A stretch of DNA of 48,880 nucleotides from Acidimicrobiia bacterium (GTDB lineage Bacteria; Actinomycetota; Acidimicrobiia; Acidimicrobiales; Aldehydirespiratoraceae). Within the stretch, counting starts at the first letter, position 1; every line of letters starts with the position of its first letter. The stretch lies in the NCBI GenBank assembly GCA_024421095.1, contig JAHQYM010000010.1, forward strand, positions 1 through 48,880, given 5' to 3'. Position numbers and translations under genes: made by a program. Under the pieces are notes generated by a model. That model searched no databases and had not been told where the DNA came from. It worked only from the letters and a program-made list of their open reading frames with translations. Positions 26,226 through 34,975 of this stretch are shown here, piece by piece.

Positions 26226-27847
26226 GTTGGTGACCCACCCATGAGCAAACCGAGCGACTCTAAATTGGTTTCCTCTCGTGGTGTTTCGGTGATGATTCGT
26301 CCACTGTGGATGACTGCAATCCGCTGTGATATGTCGAATATTTCTTCAAGTGCGCTTGAGATAAACAAAACCGCAGCGCCGTTAGAAGCTGCATCAATCA
26401 AGTGGTTCTTGATGTATTCGGCGGCGCTAATGTCTAACCCGCTTAGCGGATGAGCGGCAACCAGAATCTTGGGTTGCGAAGCCAGTTCACGGGCTAAGAC
26501 TACACGCTGTTGGTTGCCACCTGATATCGTCCAGAGCAAGGCATTAGGTCCGGAACACACGATGTTGTATTTTGCGATTATCTGTTGGGCGAGCGAAGAG
26601 CGTTGCTTGCGGTTGATTACTCCCCATTTTGTGACACCGAGTGGATTGTTGAGCATGAGGTTTTCAGCCACGGTCATGTCGGTCACTAAGCCACTGCCTT
26701 GGCGGTCTTCGGGGATCACGTGTATGCCCGCTTGAGCCATCGCACCGGCTTTGCCTGTTGGTATCACAGTGTCGTTGACGGTCACAGTTCCCGACACGAG
26801 CGTCAATAAACTGCTGAGCAGGTCGACAAGCGCTGTTTGTCCGTTACCTTCGGCCCCAGCAACACCTACGATTTCGTGTGAATATAATTTGAGTGAGAAT
26901 CCGTTGAGTGAGGGAGCGTTTGCGGTACCTGAAGCAAGCGCATCTTTAATGCATAACACCGGTGAGTTTTCGCTTGAAACCGAACCCGTTGGAGAAGAAG
27001 ATGACGTGAGATTATCGCTATTTTTTGCACTCTCCTTGTCGGGAATGCGAATCCTGAGCGCGCCACCCCCGCTAGGCATTTCAACGTCGCGGCCAACCAT
27101 CGCTCTAGCTAAGGTGGGCGTATCGGCTGTAGCTGAAGTAAACCGATCAACGAATTTCCCTTGACGCATAACAGTAATTTCATCGGACGCCCGCAACACT
27201 TCATCAAGTTTGTGGCTCACCAGAATCACTGTCCGATTTTCCGTAACTATCATTTGCCGTAACGCGCCGAATAACTGCTCAGACTCTTCGGGTGAAAGTA
27301 TCGCAGTTGGTTCGTCCAGAATGATAATGTGCGGGTCTCGGCGCAAGCACTTGATGATCTCAACACGCTGCCGAAGGCCCACACTGAGTTCACCTACACG
27401 CAGATCCGGGTCAATCTCCAAACCGTAACGTTCAGCGATCCCAGCGATGCGTGCGCGGGTCGCGTTGGCATCAAGTCGGCCAGTTTCACCGAGGGTGACG
27501 TTCTCCCAAACGGTTAGTGCATCAACCAGGCTGAAATGTTGATGCACCATCCCGATGCCGAGCAACGCGGCCTTTGCGGGATCCAATATCTGCACTCGGT
27601 GACCGTCTATCTTGATTGTGCCCCGCTCGGGCTGCACCAACCCGAACAGGATCTTCATCAAGGTTGACTTGCCAGCTCCATTTTCACCGAGAAGGGCATG
27701 GATCTGGCCAGGCCAAAGCTCCAAATCAACGCTTTCGCAAGCCACAACGTTGCCAAAACGTTTAGTGATCCCATTGAGTGCAACCGCTGGGACAGGCGGA
27801 TTGGCTGGTGCGCCGATCCCGGTGTCGCGTGAGTCGAGGTTGCTCAC
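26222..27847 (-). CDS. ABC importer ATPase with two nucleotide-binding domains, BMP/nucleoside type
   Basis: 541 aa with two fused ABC domains. The first has Walker A GENGAGKST, signature LSVGLRQRVEI and Walker B IIILDEPTAIL. The second has the degenerate Walker A GAEGNGQTAL, signature ISGGNQQRVV and KILVAAHPLSGLD in place of a canonical Walker B, as is common in RbsA/NupA/YufO-type ATPases. A Ser-rich linker of about 40 residues separates the halves. The GTG start overlaps the binding-protein stop by 4 nt, and the stop overlaps the permease start. Confidence 0.92.
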   Translation of the reverse strand: MSNLDSRDTGIGAPANPPVPAVALNGITKRFGNVVACESVDLELWPGQIHALLGENGAGKSTLMKILFGLVQPERGTIKIDGHRVQILDPAKAALLGIGMVHQHFSLVDALTVWENVTLGETGRLDANATRARIAGIAERYGLEIDPDLRVGELSVGLRQRVEIIKCLRRDPHIIILDEPTAILSPEESEQLFGALRQMIVTENRTVILVSHKLDEVLRASDEITVMRQGKFVDRFTSATADTPTLARAMVGRDVEMPSGGGALRIRIPDKESAKNSDNLTSSSSPTGSVSSENSPVLCIKDALASGTANAPSLNGFSLKLYSHEIVGVAGAEGNGQTALVDLLSSLLTLVSGTVTVNDTVIPTGKAGAMAQAGIHVIPEDRQGSGLVTDMTVAENLMLNNPLGVTKWGVINRKQRSSLAQQIIAKYNIVCSGPNALLWTISGGNQQRVVLARELASQPKILVAAHPLSGLDISAAEYIKNHLIDAASNGAAVLFISSALEEIFDISQRIAVIHSGRIITETPREETNLESLGLLMGGSPT

Positions 27848-28962
27848 CCTCCCGAGTAGGCCTCGCCTGTAATCGCTCCAAGATCATCGAGTAACGCCGC
27901 ATCAGACGTGATGGCAGCGAACGCTTGATCAACTAGCTTTTGGGCTTGCGTTGATCCGTCACATAGCAGTGCCCCGTTGACACTGGGTTCGGTTGGGAAT
28001 TGAAAAGTTGCCCCTTCGGCTAAATCGCCAGCAATGATCAAGCGAAGCACTTGTCTGGCGTATACGCCACCGTCGAACACCACGCTTCCAGTCCAGTCGA
28101 TGCCGTCGTTGCGTTCGCATAGGTCGGCCGGCCCCGCAGCGAACACAGCTATCTTTTCCGCGGTCGCGAGTTCGCCAACCGGTTCAAGTGCATCGCTCAG
28201 ATAGGCGTAAGCTAAAGTCACGCCATCAGCGATCGCATTATTGAGTGCCGCGGTGGCGTTCGCGGAATTGTCGAAGTCGAATGGGAAATCGCCCGTGCTC
28301 ACGTATTGCATAGTGAAACTCGGGTCCACAGAGCGTAGACCGTAGACGGTTGCTGCGAACGCTTCGCGTTCAAAATTGATGTCGCAACATCCGAGAAACA
28401 CGGCTTTGTTCCCGCCTTGTTCTTGCAGTATTGCACCCATTGCTACGCCAGCCGTGTAGTGGATAGGTGAGCCCCAGTCGGTTGCTTGAGCCAAGCCTGG
28501 CAACTCCGCGAACCCTGCGCCGCAGTTGCAGTACCAGAAAATATTGGGGTATTGTTCGGTCAGGTCGGTGAGCGGTTCGGCAATCTCAGAGGCACCGACC
28601 ATGATGATGTCCACACCTTGTTGTGCCAAATCGGCAAGTGCTTGTGCCGCGCCGGCTGCGTCAATATTGTCTGCCACGATCGGTGGTGCGAAACCGTTGT
28701 CGGCCGAGAACTCTTCGGCGAATTTTACTAGCGACTGGTAGTAGCCGTTGTCGTCTCGTGGGCCCGCTGCTGCGACACCGATAGTGATGGTGTTGTCGTT
28801 GTTGCTGTCAAAGGTCTGCACGATTTCGCTGGTTTCGGTGTTGCTGCTGGTGGACGGGTTGCTTGAGTCGTTACTGGCGCAACCGACAGCAAGAAGCGTC
28901 AACACCAATAGCAGCGTTGCTTGGTGAAGTGGCTTCCCGACATTAGGTTTGTCGATGGTCAT
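27844..28962 (-). CDS. BMP family substrate-binding lipoprotein
   Basis: 372 aa. The signal peptide ends in lipobox LLAVGC-A, followed by a Ser/Asn-rich linker and a PnrA/BmpA-type binding fold (DNGYYQSLVKFAEEF, DIIMVGASEIAEPLTDL, FLGCCDINFEREAFAATVYG, VVFDGGVYARQVLRLI). Known family members bind purine nucleosides, but some bind other ligands. The ATG at 28962 follows GGGAG, whereas the frame extending to 29001 has none. It is the first gene of a five-gene minus-strand operon: binding protein, dual ATPase, two permeases, aldolase. Confidence 0.9.
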   Translation of the reverse strand: MTIDKPNVGKPLHQATLLLVLTLLAVGCASNDSSNPSTSSNTETSEIVQTFDSNNDNTITIGVAAAGPRDDNGYYQSLVKFAEEFSADNGFAPPIVADNIDAAGAAQALADLAQQGVDIIMVGASEIAEPLTDLTEQYPNIFWYCNCGAGFAELPGLAQATDWGSPIHYTAGVAMGAILQEQGGNKAVFLGCCDINFEREAFAATVYGLRSVDPSFTMQYVSTGDFPFDFDNSANATAALNNAIADGVTLAYAYLSDALEPVGELATAEKIAVFAAGPADLCERNDGIDWTGSVVFDGGVYARQVLRLIIAGDLAEGATFQFPTEPSVNGALLCDGSTQAQKLVDQAFAAITSDAALLDDLGAITGEAYSGG

Positions 28963-29148
28963 TAGTTGATCGCTCCCGTCGGCTGATTCAGTATGCTGCA
29001 CCTGCTGAACTGTATTCGCTAGGATACGATGGCCGACTAAATCTGGTGACTAAATCTCCTGACAAATTTCGCCACGCTCTGCGAATTTGGAGCAGCTAGC
29101 GCGAATGTCGCTATGCGCGGCAACCGTATACCCGCTAGGTTGGGGCGC

Positions 29149-29928
29149 ATGGATTATCAGAACCTTGTTTATGCACGTGAGAATGGCTATGTAACGCTCA
29201 CCTTGAACCGCCCCGAACGGCGCAATTGTCTGTCTACTGAGATGTTGGCTGAGTTGGCTGATGCCTTCCGAGCTATTGCTTCGGACGGTGAGGTTGCTGG
29301 TGTTGTGCTTGCGGCTGCGGGGCCGGTTTTTTCGTCGGGTCATGACCTAGCCGAAATGGCACGTATGAACGAAAATGAACTCAGGGAGTTGTTTGAGTTG
29401 TGTACCTCGGTGATGACCGCAATCGGGGAGATGCCACAGGTGGTGGTTGCTCAAGTGCATGCGTTAGCAACGGCAGCGGGCGCACAATTGGCAGCGAGTG
29501 CCGATCTAGTTGTGGCTAGTGAGCAGGCCGCGTTTGCCACACCGGGCGGTAAGGGCGGGCTGTTTTGTCACACTCCGATGGTGGCGGTGAGCCGTGCGTT
29601 GGGTCAGAAACGAGCTTTGGAAATGGCGCTAACTGGAGACTCGATCAACGCGGCCACAGCGTTGCAATGGGGTCTCGTGAACCGTGTGGTGCCAACCGAT
29701 GAACTCGAGTCGGCGACTTTAGATCTGCTCACGAAGGCCACCCGTGGCAGCCGTTACTCCAAAGGTATTGGCAAGCAAACACTTTATGCACAGATGGAGA
29801 TGCCTACCGCCGATGCCTACGAGTTGGCTATTCGGGTTATGGCTACGGCTGCCGCTAGCGGTGACGGCGCCGAATGGCCCAGAGCTTTTATAGAGAAACG
29901 CCACCCCAATTGGATACACACGGTTTAA
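29149..29928 (+). CDS. Enoyl-CoA hydratase/isomerase family protein, ECHDC3-like
   Basis: 259 aa. The crotonase fold is clear: VTLTLNRPERRNCLS at the start, the oxyanion-hole segment VFSSGHDLAEM, and AQVHALATAAGAQLAASADLVVAS. The latter part (AAFATPGGKGGLFCHTPMVAVSRALGQKRALEMALTGD) resembles the ECHDC3 branch. The two glutamates used by true enoyl-CoA hydratases are not in the usual places (Gln in AGAQLAA; Gly/Lys-rich loop instead of PEV), so hydratase activity is doubtful. Start ATG 29149 follows TAGGTT at 29136-29141, which may be a -10 box or an SD-like site. It is divergent from the BMP operon. Confidence 0.85.
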   Translation: MDYQNLVYARENGYVTLTLNRPERRNCLSTEMLAELADAFRAIASDGEVAGVVLAAAGPVFSSGHDLAEMARMNENELRELFELCTSVMTAIGEMPQVVVAQVHALATAAGAQLAASADLVVASEQAAFATPGGKGGLFCHTPMVAVSRALGQKRALEMALTGDSINAATALQWGLVNRVVPTDELESATLDLLTKATRGSRYSKGIGKQTLYAQMEMPTADAYELAIRVMATAAASGDGAEWPRAFIEKRHPNWIHTV

Positions 29929-29988
29929 AGCAACTGTTATGCTGGTAGCCTTGCACGACCATCACACTATTGAATCGGAGGATTCTAC

Positions 29989-31079
29989 ATGACACACACC
30001 ATCACACCCCCCCCCGAGAAGAATTTGCTAGCTCGGTCTGGCCTCGGTTTTCGCTGCGGGTGCTCTGTGCCGCGGTCGTAACGCTGGCGGTGACGATGGC
30101 GTTGGTTGGCCCGGCCAGACCCTCCGAAGCCCAAACGGTACCCAACTGCGGTCTCAACGCGGTCACAGTTGATGGCACCGCGGCGGTGTTGGCAGGTGAT
30201 ACATACACAGGATCTGTGAGTGCCGATTCTTTCACGGTGAACGTGTCGTTCACCGACAGCGAAGTTCGTTACGTAAACGCGAATCTGGACACCGGGAACT
30301 ATCGCGAATACCTGGGCAGGCTCGACAACTCGGGGAGTTTCACGTTCGATATCGCTGCCTCCACCGCGAAAATGCGGGAGATTCCGCTATTCCTTCAGAT
30401 ACCTTCAGGAGGCGACAACGAGTTGGTGAAGCATTACAACCATGTGAACCAGACGGTCCGTTACATGTCGAAGGAGGTCTGGTATGCAACAAAGCAAGGC
30501 AAAGGTTTTACGACCCGTGCAGCCACGGCCGCTGAGATAACCGAGGGTCAAGCGGCGGTGGAACGCGCAACAAATGCGCGGGCCAACCTGAGTATAGCCT
30601 TCCCTGTCACGTTCTCGATAAAGGTCTCCAACAATCGGTGGGTCGACTCACCCGAAGCCTCGTGGACCGACGACAACGGCAACTCGAGGCGTTGTCCATT
30701 GGACGTGACGCAATACGTGACAGTGCAAGATGCGCGAACCACAGTGATAGATGTGCAGCCTCTGGAGCCCAATGAGTTTGTCGGCGAACCGTTGAAGCAA
30801 CAACCGCAGCAGCAACAACCGCAAACGAAATCGCCTACAACAACCACGACACCTACAACAACCACGACACCAACAACGACAGCCACGTATTATCCCACGT
30901 ATTATCCGCCTCAACAAAGTGATACCACTACACAAGCCGAACCCGCTGACAATGAAGTAGAAACCGGAGATGACGGTGTCACCCTCACCGAAGTTCTGCA
31001 AGCTGCTAAAGCCTACAAGGAAGGCAACCTCAGCCGAGAAGAACTGCAAAAGATCATCCGCGCCTACCTTACCAACTAG
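29989..31079 (+). CDS. Secreted Thr/Pro-rich protein; frame interrupted by a C9 tract after the start
   Basis: The best initiation signal is GGAGG (29977-29981), 7 nt before the ATG at 29989. This ATG opens a frame that ends after about 28 codons. The long frame that encodes the rest (a hydrophobic signal peptide RVLCAAVVTLAVTMALVGPA, a beta-type ectodomain with NCGLNAVTV, a Gln/Thr/Pro linker PTTTTTPTTTTTPTT, and a charged C-terminal helix EVLQAAKAYKEGN) runs through the same region in another phase. Only a TTG inside the SD could start it. One extra C in the C9 run at 30007-30015 would join the ATG to the long frame exactly. So this is a slippage-dependent gene, a phase-off allele, or a sequence error. 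I do not recognise the ectodomain. Confidence 0.7.
30007..30015 (+). repeat. C9 homopolymer at a frame switch point
   Basis: Nine consecutive C residues beginning 18 nt after the ATG at 29989. A run of ten (or seven) would fuse the start codon to the secreted-protein frame. Such tracts are classic sites of slipped-strand mispairing, and also of sequencing error. Confidence 0.85.
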
Positions 31080-31085
31080 ACAAAA

Positions 31086-31162
31086 GGGGCTCGTCGCGTT
31101 TCGGGTCGGAGTGATTCACCACACCAACTCCCCCCGACGGGAAGTTTGTGTTGGCGAGCCCT
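31086..31162 (+). terminator. Nested inverted repeat between convergent genes (candidate bidirectional terminator)
   Basis: The outer arms GGGCTCG (31087-31093) and CGAGCCC (31155-31161) are perfect complements. Inside them GTCGG (31105-31109) pairs with CCGAC (31134-31138), extended beyond a small GG/GG internal loop by TTC and GAA. The structure fills the gap between two convergent stop codons. No strong T-run is present on either side, so intrinsic termination is only a suggestion; a structured RNA end is also possible. Confidence 0.4.
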
Positions 31163-31196
31163 CACGGTGACTGTGCTGGTGACGCATCTGAGACTG

Positions 31197-33506
31197 TCAG
31201 GTGTCGGTTAGGTGAGTGACTATCGCTACTAGAGCGCCACCGACTATTGCTGCGAGCGCAACCACGAGCCAGGCTGCGTTTGGCGGAAGATGCAGTTGGA
31301 AATACGTGCGAGAAAACGACCAAATCATGGTCAGCAAATAGACACCCGTCATTGCTAGCACCAATCCCAATTTGACCAGATTGAGCGGTCGGCTAACCAA
31401 CAACAGAATCACCAGCACTATCGCCAACAATGTTGCCGTGGAAACTGTGCGAGCCTCAGCTAGTGATACGCCGTCTAAACGCCTCACAATCTCATACGCA
31501 GCGTAAGTAACGGCACCGGCGATGAACCCGGCGGGCAAGGAAAAGCGCAGTACCCGCCGCAAAAACCCCGGTCGCACCAGCGCGTCATTAGAGCCAAGAG
31601 CCAAGAAAAACCCTGGAACACCGATCGAAAAGGTTCCTATTAAGGTGAGTTGGCGAGGCAGAAACGGGAAAGGCGCTCCGACCAGGCTCGCTAACGCTGT
31701 CAACAAAACCGCATAAGCAGCCTTAGAAATAAACAGGTTGGCTACCCGCTCAATGTTATTGATAACGCGCCGGCCCTCGGCAAGCACCCGCGGCAAGGTG
31801 GAAAATTTGTTGTCCAATAAAACCAACTGAGCCACTGCGCGTGTTGACGAGGCCCCCGCACCCATGGCGATACCCATGTCGGCATCTTTGAGTGCCAATA
31901 CATCGTTAACCCCATCGCCGGTCATCGCCACCGTGCGACCGCGGTCTTGCAGCGCATGCACCATGGCTCTTTTTTGATGCGGAGTCACCCGACCAAACAC
32001 CGTCCCCATCTCTAAAGCATCAGCGAATGCCTCAGGGTCAGACGGCAAGGTTCGAGCATCAACGTAAGCTTCAGCGCCGTCAATACCAGCACGGCGAGCG
32101 ACCGCGGCCACGGTTGCAGGGTTGTCGCCCGAAATGACCTTTAGGGTCACGCCCTGGTCACGAAAAAAGGCCAGAATCTCGGGGGCGTCGCTGCGCACAG
32201 TGTCGCCGAGTTGCAGCAAAGCTACCGCTTCCATTGATGTTGGCAAGTGTTCGTCGTCCCACGAGTCGGCGCTGTGAACAACCCCAAGCACCCGCGATCC
32301 ACCCGCCGCCAACCGCGCGGCCTCGGCTAGAACCGCAGTGTGACCAGTGCCAAAAATGATCTCCGGTGCCCCCAAAAAATAACTTCCACGGCCCCGAAAA
32401 GAAGCCGCAGCCCACTTGCGTGCTGACGAAAATGGCAGGCTTGAAAGCAAATCCCAATCTGCGGGTACAGGGTGGTGTGCGGCGATGGCGGCTAGTGTGG
32501 CGTTTGGCGCGGGGTCGGCAGCGGCGAGTGCTCCGAGGGCTTCGGCCACTTCAGCCTCACTAAAAGAACCACACGGGTCAACTGACTCCAAAGAAATCTC
32601 ACCAGTGGTTATGGTGCCGGTCTTGTCGAGGCAAAGTGTGTCTACTCGTGCCAATAGCTCAACCGAAGCGAGTTCTTTAGCGAGGGCTTTGCGGCGTGCC
32701 AAAGCGATCACACCAGCAACGAAACTCAAAGAGGTGAGCAACACCAAACCATCGGGAACCATGGCCACAGCTGCAGCTACTGTGGCTTGTAAGGCATCCC
32801 GCCAAGCATCAAGCTCAGCCAACTGACGGAGCAGCAACAAAAAAGCTGTAGGAGGAATTATGAACGACAACCACCGCAAAATGATGTTGACCCCACGCCG
32901 CAGTTCGCTATGTGCAAGCTGGAAACGGCGGGCATCTTCAGCCAACTTGGCAGCGTAGGCCTCAGCACCCACACGCGTTGCTCGGTATAGTCCCGAACCC
33001 GCAGACACGAAAGAACCCGATAGGACTTCACTACCAATGCCTTTTTCGACTGGATCAGATTCTCCGGTAAGCAGCGATTCGTCTATTTCGAGCCCTAAGG
33101 CAGTCAACACCTCACCATCAACCACCACTTGGTCTCCTGGTGCTAGCTCTAAAACGTCATCAGCCACCACGCCACTAACGGGAAGTTCGATCGTTGCCCC
33201 GTCGCGGCGCACATGCGCTTTGGGAGCCGAAAGCAAAGCTAGTGCATTCAGCGTGCGTCGAGCTTGCAACTCTTGGGCGATCCCGATAACGCTGTTGCTC
33301 ACGACCACACCCGCGAAGAGAGCATCGGCTGGATAACCAGCGATCAGAATCAGGGCAAAGAGTGTGGCGATGATGCCGTTAACGGGTGTCAAGACGTTGG
33401 CTTTGATGATTTGTGTCATGGAACGCACCGGCGCATTGGGTACATCGTTGATGCGTCCCTGCGCGACCCGTTCTGCAACTTGAGCTGTGTTGAGTCCGCT
33501 AATCAC
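31197..33506 (-). CDS. P-type cation-transporting ATPase, CtpE-like
   Basis: 769 aa. Visible P-type motifs are TGES (147-150, actuator domain), the membrane motif MVPDGLVLL (about 249-257), the phosphorylation site DKTGT (D294), and the hinge GDGVNDVLALKDADMGIAMG. About ten hydrophobic segments are arranged as in type II pumps. The PDGL membrane motif, the lack of N-terminal metal-binding CxxC domains and the overall length resemble mycobacterial CtpE, which is linked to calcium uptake; manganese or magnesium is also possible. The GTG start overlaps the end of the NUDIX gene by 8 nt. Being downstream of a DtxR-type regulator suggests metal-dependent control. Confidence 0.9.
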   Translation of the reverse strand: MISGLNTAQVAERVAQGRINDVPNAPVRSMTQIIKANVLTPVNGIIATLFALILIAGYPADALFAGVVVSNSVIGIAQELQARRTLNALALLSAPKAHVRRDGATIELPVSGVVADDVLELAPGDQVVVDGEVLTALGLEIDESLLTGESDPVEKGIGSEVLSGSFVSAGSGLYRATRVGAEAYAAKLAEDARRFQLAHSELRRGVNIILRWLSFIIPPTAFLLLLRQLAELDAWRDALQATVAAAVAMVPDGLVLLTSLSFVAGVIALARRKALAKELASVELLARVDTLCLDKTGTITTGEISLESVDPCGSFSEAEVAEALGALAAADPAPNATLAAIAAHHPVPADWDLLSSLPFSSARKWAAASFRGRGSYFLGAPEIIFGTGHTAVLAEAARLAAGGSRVLGVVHSADSWDDEHLPTSMEAVALLQLGDTVRSDAPEILAFFRDQGVTLKVISGDNPATVAAVARRAGIDGAEAYVDARTLPSDPEAFADALEMGTVFGRVTPHQKRAMVHALQDRGRTVAMTGDGVNDVLALKDADMGIAMGAGASSTRAVAQLVLLDNKFSTLPRVLAEGRRVINNIERVANLFISKAAYAVLLTALASLVGAPFPFLPRQLTLIGTFSIGVPGFFLALGSNDALVRPGFLRRVLRFSLPAGFIAGAVTYAAYEIVRRLDGVSLAEARTVSTATLLAIVLVILLLVSRPLNLVKLGLVLAMTGVYLLTMIWSFSRTYFQLHLPPNAAWLVVALAAIVGGALVAIVTHLTDT

Positions 33507-34236
33507 TTTGAGATGGTTGGTTGAGAGTGTCTAAATAACGGTATCCACCGCTAAACATTTCCAAACGATGCCGCGCGCCACTTGCTGCAGCGTCTTTGTT
33601 TTCGTAACCGGCATCGCCCGACCATAAAGCAATCGGGCCCCGCTCGGAGTACACCAATCGTGTAACGTGGTAGCGAGGTGGACTGGATTTTAGGTATTGC
33701 AACGCCTCTTGGGCGCTTCGGTGACCGCCTAGTCGCGCCAAAGTCACCCAGGTCGGCGCAGCGAGTTCAATAGCGCCGTCTTTGTGACGTTGCAGGCAGT
33801 CTTGAGGGGTCATCCATTCGCCTTCAACTATCTCGCCTTGATCTATTTGGACTGCACTGTTGCGAGTGCTTCGGTCTTGAACTTGTGCGGCGAAAAACCA
33901 GGTGGAATAACGTTTCGTTAGCATTTCTGGGGGATACCAGTAGGCGAACAAGATCATCGATTGCGGGTCGACGGTGATTGCGGCTTCTTCGAGAGCTTCG
34001 CGGGCTGCGGCGTGGCGAGCCGCGGTAACCTCGTCGAGGTGCGTACCGTTGCTATCTTGGCGGTCGGGATGGTCAACCCGTCCGCCGGGAAATACCCACA
34101 TTCCCCCGAAAGAGATTTTTGAATTCTTGCGCAACATCAAGGTTTCTAAACCGTGTACGGAGTTTCGCAACACCACCACCGTAGCGGCATCGATTGCGGA
34201 GCTAAGGTGTGTCGCAGGAGACAAGGGTTTGTGCAA
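33499..34236 (-). CDS. NUDIX hydrolase
   Basis: 245 aa. The NUDIX box is recognisable with an inserted loop: GGMWVFPGGRVDHPD, then AAREALEEAAI, containing the REXXEE metal ligands. The box is longer than the classic 23 residues, as in NUDT7/NUDT19-like proteins, some of which cleave CoA derivatives. The start is a TTG three nucleotides after the stop of the DtxR-type gene; no better start is visible before the domain begins. It is the middle gene of a DtxR-NUDIX-ATPase operon. Confidence 0.85.
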   Translation of the reverse strand: MHKPLSPATHLSSAIDAATVVVLRNSVHGLETLMLRKNSKISFGGMWVFPGGRVDHPDRQDSNGTHLDEVTAARHAAAREALEEAAITVDPQSMILFAYWYPPEMLTKRYSTWFFAAQVQDRSTRNSAVQIDQGEIVEGEWMTPQDCLQRHKDGAIELAAPTWVTLARLGGHRSAQEALQYLKSSPPRYHVTRLVYSERGPIALWSGDAGYENKDAAASGARHRLEMFSGGYRYLDTLNQPSQSD

Positions 34237-34239
34237 CGT

Positions 34240-34908
34240 TTAGCAGGCGCTTACGAGTATTCGGGCTGAGGCGAAGCCTCCGACTTTGACGGGGTTGCCG
34301 TTGATAATCACCGTGGATGTGCCGTCTGGCGCTTTGGCGCTCAATTGACCTGTTGACCCAGGGATTATTGAAGCTTCTTCTAAAAAGTCAAGCATTCCCT
34401 CGGTGAATTCGAGTTCTTCGGTGATTCGATGAATGGTTAGTTGTTCGCCTACTTCAATCGCGTTGAGTGCAACTAGGTCTGGGGTTTCGTAAGCGGAGCC
34501 GGGGATGGGGTTACCGTGTGGGCAGGTGGTTGGTTCGTCAAGCAACGCCATCATCGCTTTCTCAACGATCGGTGAGATAATGTGTTCCCACTTGCCGGCT
34601 TCTTGATGAGCTTGCGCCCAGTTCAAACCAAGCATGTCGGTAAGGAACCGTTCTGCTAAGCGATGACGGCGCACTACGGTTTCAGCCAAATGTAGACCTT
34701 TGGGGGTGAGCGTGATCTGGTCGGTGATTTCAATGAGGTTTTCGGCTTGTAGGCGTTTGACCATTTCCGATACCGATGGCCGTGACACCTCAAGGCGGTC
34801 TGCGATTCGTGCTTGGATCACGTCAAGGTCGTCTTCGTCTAGTTCGTATATTGTTTCGCAGTATTCTTCGAATGCGGGATGCCATTCAGGAGACTCGTAT
34901 TCTTCCAT
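34240..34908 (-). CDS. DtxR/MntR-type metal-dependent transcriptional regulator
   Basis: 222 aa. An N-terminal winged helix (EEYCETIYELDE, VIQARIADRLEVSRPSVSEMVKRL) is followed by the metal-binding dimerisation domain (HRLAERFLTDMLGLNW, EAGKWEHIISPIVEKAM, CPHGNPIPG) and a C-terminal FeoA/SH3-like domain. Length and domains fit iron- or manganese-sensing DtxR/IdeR-type regulators. The ATG at 34908 is chosen because a TATAGT box lies exactly 6 nt upstream, giving a leaderless mRNA. It probably regulates its own operon, including the cation pump. Confidence 0.92.
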   Translation of the reverse strand: MEEYESPEWHPAFEEYCETIYELDEDDLDVIQARIADRLEVSRPSVSEMVKRLQAENLIEITDQITLTPKGLHLAETVVRRHRLAERFLTDMLGLNWAQAHQEAGKWEHIISPIVEKAMMALLDEPTTCPHGNPIPGSAYETPDLVALNAIEVGEQLTIHRITEELEFTEGMLDFLEEASIIPGSTGQLSAKAPDGTSTVIINGNPVKVGGFASARILVSAC

Positions 34909-34914
34909 TCTCAC

Positions 34915-34944
34915 ACTATAGAACAATCCATCTGTCTATGCCAG
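34915..34944 (-). promoter_or_regulatory. Leaderless promoter of the DtxR-type operon
   Basis: On the minus strand, -35 CTGGCA (34944-34939), an 18-nt spacer, -10 TATAGT (34920-34915), then 6 nt to the ATG. Confidence 0.55.
34918..34939 (-). promoter_or_regulatory. Candidate autoregulatory operator overlapping the DtxR promoter
   Basis: On the plus strand ATAGAAC, 9 nt, then GTCTAT: an inverted repeat with one unpaired base. It covers the -10 box and spacer, where a metal-dependent repressor could block transcription. It does not match the classic DtxR/IdeR consensus well. Confidence 0.35.
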
Positions 34945-34975
34945 TCCAATCGCGAAGAAGTAGGATTTGTGGTCT

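Noticed and set aside
30548-31049. Minus-strand frames with Val/Gly/Cys repeats opposite the secreted protein gene
   Set aside because: They are the antisense reading of the Thr/Pro/Gln-rich linker and have no start signals or domains.
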